The notes: generated by a model from the sequence alone, not told the origin. A stretch of 64,000 nt of DNA from Kaiparowitsia implicata GSE-PSE-MK54-09C (GCA_019359435.1 JAHHHI010000082.1:1-64000), one strand, 5' to 3'; shown: positions 33,611-44,032, counted from the stretch's first letter. Translations and numbers: made by a program.

Positions 33611-33726
33611 CATCGAAAGAGAATCAGGAGTAGGGTCACCTCCACAGCCCTCGCCGAAACAAAATCCCCGAACCGGTTTCTTAGAAACAGTCTGCCAACG
33701 TCATTCCCACAACCCCGCCCCTACTC

Positions 33727-34746
33727 GTGTTCAAAGCCCTTCTTATCCCGGTTGCACTAAAATCTTTCTTTGGCGTCTTTGGTCAGGTCTGGGATCAGCT
33801 AAAACCACCCCAAACGCTCTCTTGGCAAACGTTAATTTTGCTGAGTTTGTTCTCGTGGTTTCTGTGTCTCTTGGTTGCTACACCAGAGCTACAGGAATTG
33901 CTGGCCTGGCTGGGTTGGTTATTTTTGACTGGGGGAGTTGGCTGGGCCACCGGAAATACACGGGTTAACCTGCTGGGATGGATGTTTTATCCAGGGCCAT
34001 GGATAACAGGGGCTCTGACCTGTGTGCTTTTATATGGCTGGTGGAATCAGGCGTCGATCGCCACCGCGTTGATTAGCTGGCCGCTGATTTCGGTGGCGAT
34101 CGCCATCATTCCTCGATTTTTCCCCAATCTCACCTTCAGCCTGCCTGATCCCGCCACGCGGCAAGCCTCGATTCTGCTCGCACTAGTGGGCCTCTTGCTC
34201 AGTTGCTGGTTTCGGTTTCATTTCCTCGTGCAAGATTGGGTCATCACCTATCCCAGCCTGCTAGCCGATAACTTTAGCCGCAGTGCGTTTGTGGTGCGGC
34301 TTAACCGCGAAACCTCAGCGCCGCCGCGCGGCCGATTGCTGCTCAACGTGGCCGATCCCCTGCTGCAAGGCACCCTCAATGGGCGGCGCTGGTCTGAGAC
34401 AGAAGCTTGGCTTTATAACCTGCCCGACAGTCTGCAAACGTTGCAGAATCAAACGTTAGAGCGAGTGCCAGAGGTGCCCGAAGATGAGTTTTGGGAATTT
34501 CGTGGCACTGTGCCTTACCAGGTGCGCGAAACGGAATATGTGCTGAACTTGAGTGCGGTGTGGAGTGGCCCCAGCTCTCTGCCGGGCGGCTATGCCATCG
34601 AAAAACTCTGCGTCATTCGGCAGGTGCCCACGTCCCTCACGACGTTGGATGGCACCAATGCCACGGCTGAACCCCTAACCCAGGTTGAGTGCCAGCCGAC
34701 AAGCGATATGATCTGGGGCAATAGCGTAGCACAGGAGCAAAATTAG
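33727..34746 (+). CDS. fraD: Septal junction protein FraD
   Basis: 339 residues starting at a GTG. About five N-terminal membrane helices (up to about residue 165) are followed by a large periplasmic domain (166-339), the known layout of FraD. In Anabaena FraD forms the plug of septal junctions that allow molecules to pass between cells. The sequence includes RGRLLLNVADPLLQGTL and a C-terminal part with two Cys (EKLCVIRQ, QVECQPT). It lies 116 bases after fraC and directly abuts fraE with no gap. Confidence 0.85.
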   Translation: MFKALLIPVALKSFFGVFGQVWDQLKPPQTLSWQTLILLSLFSWFLCLLVATPELQELLAWLGWLFLTGGVGWATGNTRVNLLGWMFYPGPWITGALTCVLLYGWWNQASIATALISWPLISVAIAIIPRFFPNLTFSLPDPATRQASILLALVGLLLSCWFRFHFLVQDWVITYPSLLADNFSRSAFVVRLNRETSAPPRGRLLLNVADPLLQGTLNGRRWSETEAWLYNLPDSLQTLQNQTLERVPEVPEDEFWEFRGTVPYQVRETEYVLNLSAVWSGPSSLPGGYAIEKLCVIRQVPTSLTTLDGTNATAEPLTQVECQPTSDMIWGNSVAQEQN

Positions 34747-35526
34747 GTGAGTGTGGGACGGATTGTGGTGATTGCCACAAATGTATTTCGGGAGGTGGTT
34801 CGCGATCGCATCCTCTATTTAGTGGGGCTGTTTGCAGTTGCACTATTGGCGATCGCCCCGCTGCTGCCTCCGATCTCGGGGGGCACCGAAGACAAAATCT
34901 TGCTGGATGTTGGGCTGGCGGGTGTGGGCTTGGTGGGGCTGGTGATTGCGGTCTTTTTGGGAACAGGGCTGATCAACAAAGAAATCGAAAAGCGCACCGT
35001 GTACGTGTTGATTGCCAAGCCCGTCAGCCGCATTGAATTTATTGTGGGCAAGCATTTAGGCTTGTCTGCCGTCTTGGCTTTGATGATTGCTATCATGACG
35101 CTGATTTTGCTAATAGTGCTCCAGCTTTATCAGGTGCCATTTCCGTTCAATAGCCTGATCCTCGCGGCCAGTTTCCAGTTTTTAGAGCTGTCCTTAATTA
35201 CGGCAGTGGCAATTTTGTTTGGCGTGTTTTCTAGCTCACTCTTAGCCACGCTGCTGACGGTTGGGGTGTATTTGATGGGCACCCTTAGCCGTGATTTACT
35301 GAATTTTGGCAAGCTAAGTGAAAGCGCGGGGCTACAGCGCCTGACCGAAATCTTATATTTGGTGCTGCCAGATTTATCTCGTCTAAACCTGCGGAATGAA
35401 GCCGTGTATGGAGCCGCGCTTCTACCAGAGCCGCTTCAGTTGGCGGCAAACGTACTCTATGCACTGGTTTATATCTGGTTGCTGCTGGCGATCGCCACTG
35501 TCATCTTTTCCAAACGCCAGTTTTAG
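34747..35526 (+). CDS. fraE: ABC-2 type permease FraE
   Basis: 259 residues with six membrane helices, ABC-2 type. The conserved block LGTGLINKEIEKRTVYVLIAKP, then SRIEFIVGKHLGLS, is typical of these export permeases. Its GTG start follows the fraD stop immediately, so translation is coupled. FraE is the third member of the fra operon and is required for full heterocyst maturation in Anabaena; in a non-heterocystous strain its role is less clear. No ATPase partner is adjacent. Confidence 0.87.
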   Translation: MSVGRIVVIATNVFREVVRDRILYLVGLFAVALLAIAPLLPPISGGTEDKILLDVGLAGVGLVGLVIAVFLGTGLINKEIEKRTVYVLIAKPVSRIEFIVGKHLGLSAVLALMIAIMTLILLIVLQLYQVPFPFNSLILAASFQFLELSLITAVAILFGVFSSSLLATLLTVGVYLMGTLSRDLLNFGKLSESAGLQRLTEILYLVLPDLSRLNLRNEAVYGAALLPEPLQLAANVLYALVYIWLLLAIATVIFSKRQF

Positions 35527-35590
35527 CCCACAGCGGCTGGGTAGAATGTATAAGCCTAGTCAGCATTCGGTTAGGACTAAATCGATTGGA

Positions 35591-35640
35591 GGCGTTGCTG
35601 AATTGAGGCATGAATCTGTGTAGGGGCGCACGGGCCGTGC
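35591..35640. repeat. Half copy of the family C miniature element
   Basis: GGCGTTGCTGAAT followed by a segment with GCATGAAT and GGGGCGCACGGG matches the reverse complement of element C1 (7007-7106). The other end is not found, so it is a truncated relic. It lies just after fraE. Confidence 0.6.
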
Positions 35641-35737
35641 ATCTGTGTCAACTTAAGCATCTCAAGGTGGGACAGCAGGGCAACAGCTAGAGACAGGTCG
35701 TGTTGTAGACATGTGGATGATAAGTCTGACACAGCCT

Positions 35738-36706
35738 TTATCGCGCTTCAACGGGTTGACTGCCGCCCAATTTTAACTCCAGGTTATTCAAGTCCACGGT
35801 GCCTGTCTCTGCAAAGTGATGGGCCACAGACTTGAGGTAATCGTGAAACGTGCTAGCGATGATAGAAGGCTGTTTGCCGGCCAACTGCACCAAATACCAC
35901 TGGCGAGGAATGGGAAACCCCTCCACATCGAGCGTGGTGAACTCGCTGTTGTCTTGATCAAACGGCAGCGTATGGCGCGACAGCACCGAAAGTCCCAGAC
36001 CTCCGGCGATCGCCTGTTTAATGGCTTCGTTGCTACCTAACTCTAGGCGCACTTTTACCGTCAGTTCCTGCTCATCCAACAGTTTTTGAAACGCTCGCCG
36101 CGTGCCCGAGCCAGGCTCCCGCATGATGAACGTTTCTTCGCTGATGCGCTTAAGCGAAAGATTGCGTTCTCCCGCAAGGGGGTGATGGCGCGGTGCAACT
36201 ACCACCAATGGATTATCCATAAAAGGTTCGGCATGCACATCGAGGTGCTCTGGCAGTTGGCTCATCACGTAGAGGTCATCTTGGTTGTTCGCCAAGCGAT
36301 CGATCACCTTTTCATGGTTGGTGACAATCAGCGACATATCTACGCCAGGATACTTCTGGCAAAAAGGCCCCAACAGCCGAGGCAAGAAATACTTGGCGGT
36401 GGTGATCACAGCCAGCTTCAGCTTGCCTTGCTTCATGCCTTTTAGGTTGGCAACAGACATTTCGAGCTGTTCTAACCGGGTAAACACGTCTTTGCAGGTG
36501 CTAAATAGCTCTTGCCCTGCCTCAGTTAAATAAAGCCGTTTGCCCACCTGCTCGAATAGGGGCAGGCCAATGGATTTAGTCAACTGCTTCACCTGCATCG
36601 ACACGGTGGGCTGGGTGAGATACAACTCTTCTGCTGCGCGGGTAAAGCTCCCGAGACGAGCGGTGGCTTCGAATACTTTGAACTGATGTAAGGTGGCATG
36701 AATCAC
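35738..36706 (-). CDS. LysR-type regulator, CmpR/CbbR-like
   Basis: 322 residues. The N-terminal winged helix-turn-helix is clear (FKVFEATARLGSFTRAAEEL, then TQPTVSMQVKQL). The effector domain includes YFLPRLLGPFCQKYPGV and GGLGLSVLSRHTLPFD. Within the LysR family this resembles the CbbR/CmpR group, which in cyanobacteria controls CO2-concentrating and Rubisco genes in response to carbon metabolites such as RuBP and 2-phosphoglycolate. No target operon lies next to it, so the assignment rests on sequence alone. It is monocistronic. Confidence 0.88.
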   Translation of the reverse strand: MIHATLHQFKVFEATARLGSFTRAAEELYLTQPTVSMQVKQLTKSIGLPLFEQVGKRLYLTEAGQELFSTCKDVFTRLEQLEMSVANLKGMKQGKLKLAVITTAKYFLPRLLGPFCQKYPGVDMSLIVTNHEKVIDRLANNQDDLYVMSQLPEHLDVHAEPFMDNPLVVVAPRHHPLAGERNLSLKRISEETFIMREPGSGTRRAFQKLLDEQELTVKVRLELGSNEAIKQAIAGGLGLSVLSRHTLPFDQDNSEFTTLDVEGFPIPRQWYLVQLAGKQPSIIASTFHDYLKSVAHHFAETGTVDLNNLELKLGGSQPVEAR

Positions 36707-37442
36707 GGACGTACTCCTTGCAGGTCTGTGACGCTAGTTTTCATGGACTATAACCGCTGCTGGAACCGCTAATGGGTTCAATCGTGATTTGAAAACCTGG
36801 CACCGACGGGTTGTGTGGAACGGCGCTCTACCCAAGCACCTCAGCGATGAGCGGCTTTTATCAGGTTCTTCTATCGGGCGGGCGATCGCTCCACCATTGA
36901 TAGAGTCAATTCTATCACACTCATTCTAATGAAAGGGTTTGTTCTATGCATTTTTGTTTTATGCTATTGCCATAGCAGGAGCGCGAATAGGATTTAGCCA
37001 CCTCCAGTACGTCTTGCGGTGCAAGAGGGTGGAGTGAACCCGGCTAATCTTCTAGGCGCGACGCTATGGGCAACGAGCTATCCCTTCCTCACCAAGCTGC
37101 ATCTACCAGTCGTGCAAGCGTTGGTCAGAGCGTTCCTTAGATTCCCGTCTAAGTAGGCTGAACTCTGACCAGTGCTGGGCGCTGACATCTGTGTAGAGCA
37201 GCTTTTTCGTGGCGATCGCCAGAAATTATGTCAGTTCGGGTTAGGCGGGTTTGGGTACATCCCAAATTCAGGTTATGCATACTAATCAGCAGCGCTTCAA
37301 ACCCTACATCAGCCTGTCTGTCATACCAAGCCGCTAAACTTTCGCCCTCCACCATGCGGACTGAGCGAAGCCGAAGCGAGCGTCCCGATGAATGGCGTCG
37401 AGGGGGATAACTGTTCTGCTCTTCTGGGAAAGTGGTGGGGCA
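36707..37442. other. 736-bp gene-free region with a degenerate palindromic relic
   Basis: No credible gene on either strand; the 68-codon minus-strand ORF here has no family look. It holds the LysR promoter and the shrunken family A relic at 37226-37272. Confidence 0.5.
37226..37272. repeat. Internally deleted relic of a family A element (copy A5)
   Basis: GTCAGTTCGGGTTAGGCGGG is followed almost at once by CATCCCAAATTCAGG, so both ends remain while the double hairpin is gone. TTATG lies at both ends of the relic. This suggests internal deletion after insertion. Confidence 0.5.
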
Positions 37443-38801
37443 TTACGCTCCCGACCCTGGTTGAGACTCAGGATTTAGAACCATACGCCCCATGGCGCTT
37501 CCTAAGGTCAGGCTGCGGGCCACCATAAAACCAGTGAGAGCTAACCAGAGCAGATGAGTGCTTTGCTGCTGCCACGAGACATAGGCCAACGGCGCAAACC
37601 CCAAGCTAGAGGAAATCAGCGCCGATGTGCGTAGGGTTGCACCGGCTGTGATGCCCAAAAAATAGCCGTCTAGCATATAGGCCAGCGAGGCAAAGGCCAA
37701 AATAGGCAGCAGCCACCAGACATAGTCGGTCACTTGACGAATCACTGAGGTGTGGCTGGTGAGTAGGCCAAACAGGGGTTCTGGAAAGATAGAAAACAGG
37801 AGGGCGATCGCCACCCCTAACCCCAAGCTGAGACTGCCAGAGAGCTGAGCTAGGGCGGTTAGTTTTGTGCGATCGCCCTGACCGTGAAACATGCCCGCAA
37901 AGCTTTCGGTTGCAAAGGCTAGCCCGTCGATAAAGTAGGCCGCTAGGGTAATCACCTGCAATAGCAGTGTATTGGCAGCCAAGGTCACGGTGCCCAGTGC
38001 GGCACTGAGGTTGGTAAACACAGCAAAGGTGCTGACTAGGGCAAAGGTGCGGATGGTGATATTGCCGTTGAGGGCAAAAATGTAGCGCAAGGCCGTCATA
38101 TCAAAAAGCTGAGGGAGGAGCGATCGCACCTGCTGCCTGTTGACGTCTGGCGCAATCAAGATTAGCCCTGCTAGCAGCATGGCGCATTGGCTTAGGGCCG
38201 TTGCCGCCCCGGCGCCAGCACTGGCCCAGCCCCATAGCACAATAAACACATAGTTCAGAGCCACGTTGACGCTGTTTTGCACAGCCGACAACATCAGCAC
38301 CCGCCGCCCTTGCCCCCGACCTAAACACCAGCCCACCAGCACAAAGTCCAGCAGTGCCGCTGGTGCCCCCCAGACTTGGGCCGTGTAGTAGGCTCGCCCT
38401 GCGTCTAGCACATCGGGGCTGGCGCTCAGCATCGCAAACGCTAGTTCGCGGATGGGGGCTTGCAGCAGCACGATGATGCACCCTGCGGCGATGGCGATCG
38501 CCCCATGGCGCAGCCCCACCAGCCAGACCTCATCCGTATCGCCACGCCCAGTGGCTTGAGCTGCCATGCCTGTGGTGCCCATGCGCAAAAAGCCAAAGCT
38601 CCAATACACATAGTTGAACACCACCGTTGCCAAGGTCACACCAGCCAAATGCCGAATGTCGTCAAGATGGCCCAGAAAGGCGACGTCGATCAACCCTGCC
38701 AGCGGCACCATCAGATTAGACAGCACATTGATGGCAGCCAAGCGCAAGAAGCGATTGCGAAACTCAGCGGTAGCCGTTAGCCATGCGGAGAACCAGGCCA
38801 T
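37443..38801 (-). CDS. MATE-family efflux transporter (DinF-like)
   Basis: 452 residues with twelve predicted membrane helices in two homologous halves. The start LAAINVLSNLMVPLAGLIDV and AFLGHL match the DinF branch of the MATE family, as does LRMGTTGMAAQATGRGD. MATE proteins expel drugs and metabolites using sodium or proton gradients; DinF-type members are linked to oxidative or DNA stress. The substrate cannot be predicted. The small membrane gene upstream (38820) is on the same strand 18 bases away. Confidence 0.9.
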   Translation of the reverse strand: MAWFSAWLTATAEFRNRFLRLAAINVLSNLMVPLAGLIDVAFLGHLDDIRHLAGVTLATVVFNYVYWSFGFLRMGTTGMAAQATGRGDTDEVWLVGLRHGAIAIAAGCIIVLLQAPIRELAFAMLSASPDVLDAGRAYYTAQVWGAPAALLDFVLVGWCLGRGQGRRVLMLSAVQNSVNVALNYVFIVLWGWASAGAGAATALSQCAMLLAGLILIAPDVNRQQVRSLLPQLFDMTALRYIFALNGNITIRTFALVSTFAVFTNLSAALGTVTLAANTLLLQVITLAAYFIDGLAFATESFAGMFHGQGDRTKLTALAQLSGSLSLGLGVAIALLFSIFPEPLFGLLTSHTSVIRQVTDYVWWLLPILAFASLAYMLDGYFLGITAGATLRTSALISSSLGFAPLAYVSWQQQSTHLLWLALTGFMVARSLTLGSAMGRMVLNPESQPGSGA

Positions 38802-38819
38802 TGCTCTTTTTCGTTTTCC

Positions 38820-39269
38820 CTATTGAGGATGGGCGGGGCGATCGCCACAGACCCAGCGCCAAAACGGATGACGCGGCCCGCGCTGGCGAATCTGCAGGAC
38901 GTGGTGCTCCAGCCGCTTTACCTCGCGGGCGGACAACCCCCACACAATATTGCGGCTCTGCCACACCAGCACGCTTACCGTCATGCCAATGCAGACGGCG
39001 ATGCCCACCGCCGCAGGCGTATTAAAGGCCAGCCCATATCGCACTGCCGCCCAGGTAAAGTAGTCTAGCCACAGCGCAATGTCTGACCGCAGTGACCAAA
39101 GACTCAGCGGTGCTAACGTTAGCCACAGCAGCCCCACCACTCCCCAGCGACCCCACACCGTGAGCTGATGCAGCCGTTCCATTTGCTGCTCTAACTCGGG
39201 CGATCGCCCCGTTGCATTTGCTCGAAACAGCCTCGATCGGCGTTGCTTTGATGAGTTCACCACAATCAC
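38820..39269 (-). CDS. Small membrane protein of unknown function
   Basis: About 149 residues from a GTG at 39269, where GGGGA lies 4 bases upstream; longer forms would overlap secF by 38 bases. It has two membrane helices (WGVVGLLWLTLAPLSLWSL and PAAVGIAVCIGMTVSVLVW) flanked by basic segments. I do not recognise a family. It lies between secF and the MATE gene on one strand and may be part of a secD-secF transcript. Confidence 0.6.
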   Translation of the reverse strand: MIVVNSSKQRRSRLFRANATGRSPELEQQMERLHQLTVWGRWGVVGLLWLTLAPLSLWSLRSDIALWLDYFTWAAVRYGLAFNTPAAVGIAVCIGMTVSVLVWQSRNIVWGLSAREVKRLEHHVLQIRQRGPRHPFWRWVCGDRPAHPQ

Positions 39270-39294
39270 ATCATCCCCATACCGCCTGGGGTTG

Positions 39295-40284
39295 CTACAC
39301 CGCATCCTCAGGCCTGGGAAGCACGGCATCATCCAGCGTGATGCCCTCTGCGCTGCCTAATACCGCGCGACCCGTGCGCTCGCGCCACCACGCGAGCATC
39401 GTGCTCGCAATAAAAATACTGGAATAAGCTCCGGCTATAAACCCGATAATTAGCGCCAAGGCAAAATACTTTAGCGTTTCGCCGCCAAATAGAAAAATGG
39501 CGACCAGAGATAGCATCGTCGTCAAGGTTGTATTGATTGTGCGCGTCAGGGTTTGATTCACGGCACCATCCACAATATCGTCGATATGCCAGTCGGGATG
39601 CACCTTCAGCATTTCACGAATGCGATCGTAAATCACCACCGTGTCGTTGACCGAAAACCCCACGATCGTTAACAGGGCCACGATAAATAGACTATCGACC
39701 TCTATGCCCAAGACCAAGCCCAGCAACGCAAACGCTCCCATCGTGATCAGCACATCATGAAACAGTGAGACCAGCGCGAGAACGGCAAAATCAGGTTTAA
39801 AGCGGATGCTGAGATAGACCGTAATGCCAATAAACGACGCGAGCAAGGCCTGAATACCGGAGTTAAACAACTGCCGCCCAATCACCGGGCCAACGGTATC
39901 AATCTGCGTCGTGGCAGGGTCAAACTCACCCACATCTTGGTTCAGCGCCGTTAATAAAGCGGTACGCGACTCAACGTCTAGCGTCGAGGTGCGAATTGAC
40001 AGCGATGTTTGATTGTCTCCGACCACCTGAATGCTGCTGCCGCCTAGCCCTTGCGCCGTCAATACCTCCCGCACTGCCGCCGGATCAATGGGGGCATCAC
40101 AGGTGTCGCTGCGAGTGCAGGCTAGCTCAAGCTGCAGCCGCGTGCCGCCAACAAACTCGATGCTGGGGCGCAGCGGGGCTCCAAGCTGCTGCCAGGAGAT
40201 CACCATTGCCACAATGCCGCTAAGAATCATAGTCAGAGAAGTCAGCCACCAAGTCTGGCGCTGTTGAATTACATGAAGTTTCAT
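39295..40284 (-). CDS. secF: Protein translocase subunit SecF
   Basis: A 329-residue SecDF-type RND protein with six membrane helices. The N-terminal loop includes IEFVGGTRLQLEL, and TM4-5 hold VGFSVNDTVVIYDRIREM, the signature of the family. With SecD it uses the proton gradient to pull preproteins out of the Sec channel. Its ATG (40284-40282) overlaps the secD stop by four bases (ATGA). Two Cys in the periplasmic loop (ACTRSDTCDAP) could form a disulfide. Confidence 0.95.
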   Translation of the reverse strand: MKLHVIQQRQTWWLTSLTMILSGIVAMVISWQQLGAPLRPSIEFVGGTRLQLELACTRSDTCDAPIDPAAVREVLTAQGLGGSSIQVVGDNQTSLSIRTSTLDVESRTALLTALNQDVGEFDPATTQIDTVGPVIGRQLFNSGIQALLASFIGITVYLSIRFKPDFAVLALVSLFHDVLITMGAFALLGLVLGIEVDSLFIVALLTIVGFSVNDTVVIYDRIREMLKVHPDWHIDDIVDGAVNQTLTRTINTTLTTMLSLVAIFLFGGETLKYFALALIIGFIAGAYSSIFIASTMLAWWRERTGRAVLGSAEGITLDDAVLPRPEDAV

Positions 40285-41690
40285 GACGCAGGGGTGGCCG
40301 GAGACGACGACGGAGCAAGGTTGGGGCAAAACAAATTGGGCTTTCGCAAGGAGGGAAAGCTAAGGGCAAACAGCATGAGGGTACGACTGCAGGTCAGCGC
40401 GGTGAACATGCTCACCATGACCCCCAGTGCCAGTGTCAGCGCAAATCCTCGCACCAGACCAGACCCGAGCCAAAACAGCGCACCACAGGCAATTAACGTG
40501 GTCACATTGCTATCCAGAATGCTAGAAAAGGCCCGATAAAAGCCCGATTCCACAGACCGATAGAGGGTTTTGCCCGCGCGAAGCTCTTCTCGAGTGCGCT
40601 CAAAAATTAGCACGTTGGCATCGACGGCCATGCCAATGCTAAGGATGAACCCAGCAATGCCCGGAAGGGTAAGCGTGACGCCTAGCAGGTTAAACACTGC
40701 CAGGGTGAGCAGAGAGTAAATCACGAGCGCTAGGTTAGCAATGAGCCCCGGCAAGCGATAGTAGATCACCATATAAATGAGAACCAGCGCCAGCCCGGCA
40801 ATCCCCGCGTAGAGGCTGCGCTGGATGCTGTCGCGTCCTAGCGTTGCGCCTACGGTGCGGTTTTCAACAATTTCGACGGGGACAGGCAACGCCCCACTCC
40901 GAAGCTGGAGCGCTAAGTCTGCGGCGCGTTGGGCGTCAAATCCACCGGTGATGCTGGCGCGCCCACCTGCAATGCCAGTTTCAGCATAGCGAGCTTCGAC
41001 TGTGGGGGCACTCAGCAGTTCGTCATCAATAAAAATGCCTAGGCTGCGCCCGGTACCGGCGACCTGCCTGGTTAACTCAGCAAATTGGCGTCCGCCCTCG
41101 TCGTTGAACTCTAACCCCACTTCCCAACTGGTGCCCGAGACGGGGGCGGCATAGGCGTTGCGGAGCTGTTCGCCCGTCAGGTTAGAGTCCTCGAAGTAGC
41201 TAGTTAGGGCGCGATCGCTCTCTTCTAACGCTCGCTGATTCTGGGCGATCGCCGCCTCGTCCCCATTGCCCTGCAGTTGCTGCTGCTCAGCCAGCAAAAT
41301 TTGCCGTGCCGTATACTCGGCCTGCAGGTCAGACTCAGAGCCGGGGCGTTGGCTGCGAAAATCGAGCTGTGCCGTACCGCCCAACACCCGTTCCGCTTGC
41401 TCTGGGTCGCTGACGCCAGGCAATTGCACGAGGAGCTGATCTTCGCCAATGGTTTGCACCACCGACTCAGACACACCTAGACCGTTGATCCGGCGTTCTA
41501 CTACCGCCCGCACGCTCTCCAGCTTATCTGGGGTGATTTCGGGTACGGCCTCGGTGGGGATAGCCTGAAGCGTGAGCTGTGAGCCACCGCGCAGGTCTAG
41601 CCCCAGCCGCATGGGAAGCTGGGTGAGCACCACAATTGCGGCGATCGCCAAAATGAGAATCAATGCAAGCAGTGAGCGCTGTCTACCCAT
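40281..41690 (-). CDS. secD: Protein translocase subunit SecD
   Basis: A 469-residue partner of SecF. MRLGLDLRGGSQLTLQ follows the first helix. A long periplasmic P1 domain (about 60-280) includes RINGLGVSESVVQ and GTAQLDFRSQ. Then come the RND helices with GMAVDANVLIFERTREEL. The length is normal for cyanobacteria. The stop overlaps the start of secF (ATGA), giving coupled translation, and the upstream gene is divergent. Confidence 0.96.
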   Translation of the reverse strand: MGRQRSLLALILILAIAAIVVLTQLPMRLGLDLRGGSQLTLQAIPTEAVPEITPDKLESVRAVVERRINGLGVSESVVQTIGEDQLLVQLPGVSDPEQAERVLGGTAQLDFRSQRPGSESDLQAEYTARQILLAEQQQLQGNGDEAAIAQNQRALEESDRALTSYFEDSNLTGEQLRNAYAAPVSGTSWEVGLEFNDEGGRQFAELTRQVAGTGRSLGIFIDDELLSAPTVEARYAETGIAGGRASITGGFDAQRAADLALQLRSGALPVPVEIVENRTVGATLGRDSIQRSLYAGIAGLALVLIYMVIYYRLPGLIANLALVIYSLLTLAVFNLLGVTLTLPGIAGFILSIGMAVDANVLIFERTREELRAGKTLYRSVESGFYRAFSSILDSNVTTLIACGALFWLGSGLVRGFALTLALGVMVSMFTALTCSRTLMLFALSFPSLRKPNLFCPNLAPSSSPATPAS

Positions 41691-41758
41691 GGCTGTAGCT
41701 GATACGACATTCGCTATGATAGCGAGATTAGGGAACGATTAGCGAGCCACCCCACCCC

Positions 41759-42796
41759 ATGCATCTCCCCCCTGGTGCGTCCGATGTTCCTTCAATTGAC
41801 CTGTCAGTGGTCATTCCGCTCTTTAATGAGGCGTCTAATATTGAGCATCTGTTTGAGCGGCTAGAAGCAGTCTTGAATCGGCTATCGCTTAGTTATGAGA
41901 TTGTCTGTGTGGATGATGGGAGCCGCGACAACACGCTAGGGCTGCTGATTGGGCATCGCTACCGCAACCCCCGCATCAAAGTTCTGAGCCTGTCGCGCAA
42001 CTTTGGCAAAGAAATCGCCCTGTCTGCCGGGCTGGACTATACCGTGGGCGCAGCGGTAGTCCCAATGGATGCTGACCTGCAAGACCCACCGGAGCTGATT
42101 GAGACGCTGCTGGCAAAGTGGCGCGAGGGATTTTCGGTGGTGTATGCAGTGCGGCGATCGCGCCAAGGTGACGACTGGCTAAAACGCACCACGGCTCGGG
42201 CCTTCTACCGCGTCATTCACCGCATGAGCGATGTCTCAATCCCGCAAGACACGGGCGACTTCCGCCTGCTGGATCGGCAGATCGTCAATATTCTCAAGCA
42301 AATGCCCGAGCGCACTCGATTTATGAAAGGGCTGTTTGCCTGGGTGGGCTTCAAGCAAACCGCCGTCCTTTACGACCGTCCACCCCGTCTCGATGGCCGC
42401 AGCAGTTGGAACTATTGGAAACTTTGGAACTTTGCCCTAGATGGCATCGTGTCCTTTAGCCAAATTCCGCTCAAAATCTGGAGCTATATCGGACTGGGAA
42501 TTTCGGTGCTGGCATTGCTCTACGCGCTGTTTCTAGTGATTCGCACGCTCATTTTAGGCGTGGATGTGCCAGGCTATGCCTCGCTAATGGTGGCGGTGCT
42601 GACTCTGGGCGGCATGCAGCTGATCACCATGGGCATCTTGGGGGAATATTTAGGGCGCGTGTATGAAGAGGTAAAAGCCCGACCCCTCTACATTGTGCGC
42701 GGGGCCTATGGCTTTGCAGATGATGACCAGATCGAGATGCGAGTTCCCAGAAGGGATGGTCCCGACCCGGATGTTCCCGGCAGGAATTGCCATTAG
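41759..42796 (+). CDS. GT2 glycosyltransferase with C-terminal membrane helices (DPM1/GtrB-like)
   Basis: 345 residues. An N-terminal GT-A domain has [14 protein letters not shown], the [11 protein letters not shown] nucleotide-sugar site, DADLQDPPE (metal-binding DxD) and [11 protein letters not shown]. Two C-terminal helices ([18 protein letters not shown] and the one before [10 protein letters not shown]) anchor it. This layout fits polyprenyl-phosphate sugar transferases that feed polysaccharide or glycan flipping. Its stop overlaps that of the convergent ABC ATPase gene by three bases. Confidence 0.92.
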   Translation: MHLPPGASDVPSIDLSVVIPLFNEASNIEHLFERLEAVLNRLSLSYEIVCVDDGSRDNTLGLLIGHRYRNPRIKVLSLSRNFGKEIALSAGLDYTVGAAVVPMDADLQDPPELIETLLAKWREGFSVVYAVRRSRQGDDWLKRTTARAFYRVIHRMSDVSIPQDTGDFRLLDRQIVNILKQMPERTRFMKGLFAWVGFKQTAVLYDRPPRLDGRSSWNYWKLWNFALDGIVSFSQIPLKIWSYIGLGISVLALLYALFLVIRTLILGVDVPGYASLMVAVLTLGGMQLITMGILGEYLGRVYEEVKARPLYIVRGAYGFADDDQIEMRVPRRDGPDPDVPGRNCH

Positions 42797-43572
42797 AGAA
42801 TCTGCGAGAGGAATTTTTTGCTCCGCTCTTCTTGGGGGTTGTTGAAAAAGGCATCGGGTTTTGCCTCTTCTACCAGCAGCCCGTCCGCCATGAGAACGAC
42901 CCGATCGGCCACTTCGCGGGCAAAGCCGACCTCGTGGGTCACACACACCATGGTCATCCCTGACTTGGCCAGGGTGCGCATTACATCGAGCACCTCCCGC
43001 ACCATTTCGGGGTCGAGGGCAGAGGTGGGTTCGTCGAACAGCATGATTTTGGGCTCCATGGCCAAGGCGCGGGCGATCGCCACTCGTTGCTGCTGCCCGC
43101 CCGACAACTGCCCCGGAAACTTCTTCGCTTGCTCTAGAATGCCGACCCGTTCTAGTAGCTGCATGGCTTTTTCTTCTGCCTTGGCCTTCGTCCAGCGGCG
43201 CACCCAAATGGGCGCCAGCGTCACGTTTTGCAGCACCGTCAGATGAGGAAACAGGTTGAACTGCTGAAACACCATGCCGACCTCTCGGCGAATGGTGTCA
43301 ATGTTCTTTAAATCGCGAGATAGGTGAATGCCATCGACCGTAATCATGCCTTTTTGGTAAGACTCAAGGGCGTTAAAGGTGCGGATAAAGGTAGACTTGC
43401 CCGACCCCGACGGCCCCATAACCACTACTACTTCGCCGCGATGCACCGTAAGGCTCACGCCGCGAAGCACGTGGAAGTTATTGTCATACCACTTTTCCAC
43501 ATCCTGAGCGATGATCATCGGCTCTAGCCCGTTGGCGTTCGCGCTGACCGAATTTGCCTGAAACTGCGTCAT
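42793..43572 (-). CDS. Polar amino-acid ABC transporter ATPase
   Basis: 259 residues from [13 protein letters not shown] ten bases upstream of this ATG supports it over the TTG at 43581. Walker [10 protein letters not shown], signature [14 protein letters not shown] and Walker [13 protein letters not shown] are all present. It is of the GlnQ/AapP/BztD/BgtA type that powers uptake of acidic, neutral or basic amino acids. It lies 460 bases downstream of natH on the same strand, so it is probably the motor of NatFGH, although that gap may hold its own promoter. Confidence 0.93.
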   Translation of the reverse strand: MTQFQANSVSANANGLEPMIIAQDVEKWYDNNFHVLRGVSLTVHRGEVVVVMGPSGSGKSTFIRTFNALESYQKGMITVDGIHLSRDLKNIDTIRREVGMVFQQFNLFPHLTVLQNVTLAPIWVRRWTKAKAEEKAMQLLERVGILEQAKKFPGQLSGGQQQRVAIARALAMEPKIMLFDEPTSALDPEMVREVLDVMRTLAKSGMTMVCVTHEVGFAREVADRVVLMADGLLVEEAKPDAFFNNPQEERSKKFLSQIL

Positions 43573-44032
43573 CTTAGTCAATCTCCACCTTCAAATCCAT
43601 GTTGCTTCTGAGCCTTCGTCCCCTAAGTCAACCACCGCAATGATGGCTTAATCATATTCAATCCAGGCCCTCTATCCCTCTGGCAGACCCAGACAATTCT
43701 CGAAAAGAACTTTCCCGACTTGGGCAATCAATCCTAAAGCCATTGGCTACGCCAACGCCAACGCCCCCTATAAAAAATTTCTGATTGAATGGATAAACCA
43801 TGACATATGAGGTTTTATTGAATCAGAAATCTCCTAATCTTAATCCTATATTTCATGCCATCAGAGCATAACGTGGTTAATGGCTAGATATTGTTAAAAC
43901 TAACACCAAGACTTTGTATGGGGCTGAATATCTCGTGGCGCGCATGGTTAGAGATTGTCCAAAATTTTGGGGCAATCAGTCGAGAGCTTTACCTATGTAG
44001 ACGCTGTATAAAATGATAGAGCCGTTACTGAT
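43573..44032. other. Unusual 460-bp gap inside the amino-acid transporter cluster
   Basis: No gene was found. An inverted repeat, ATTTCTGATT (about 43778) with AATCAGAAAT (about 43820-43829), lies in an AT-rich stretch that could hold a promoter for the ATPase gene. This role is inferred. Confidence 0.45.

Noticed and set aside
36900..37100. Carbon-responsive operator for the LysR regulator
   Set aside because: No convincing TNA-N7/8-TNA pairs could be identified by eye, so no site is claimed.
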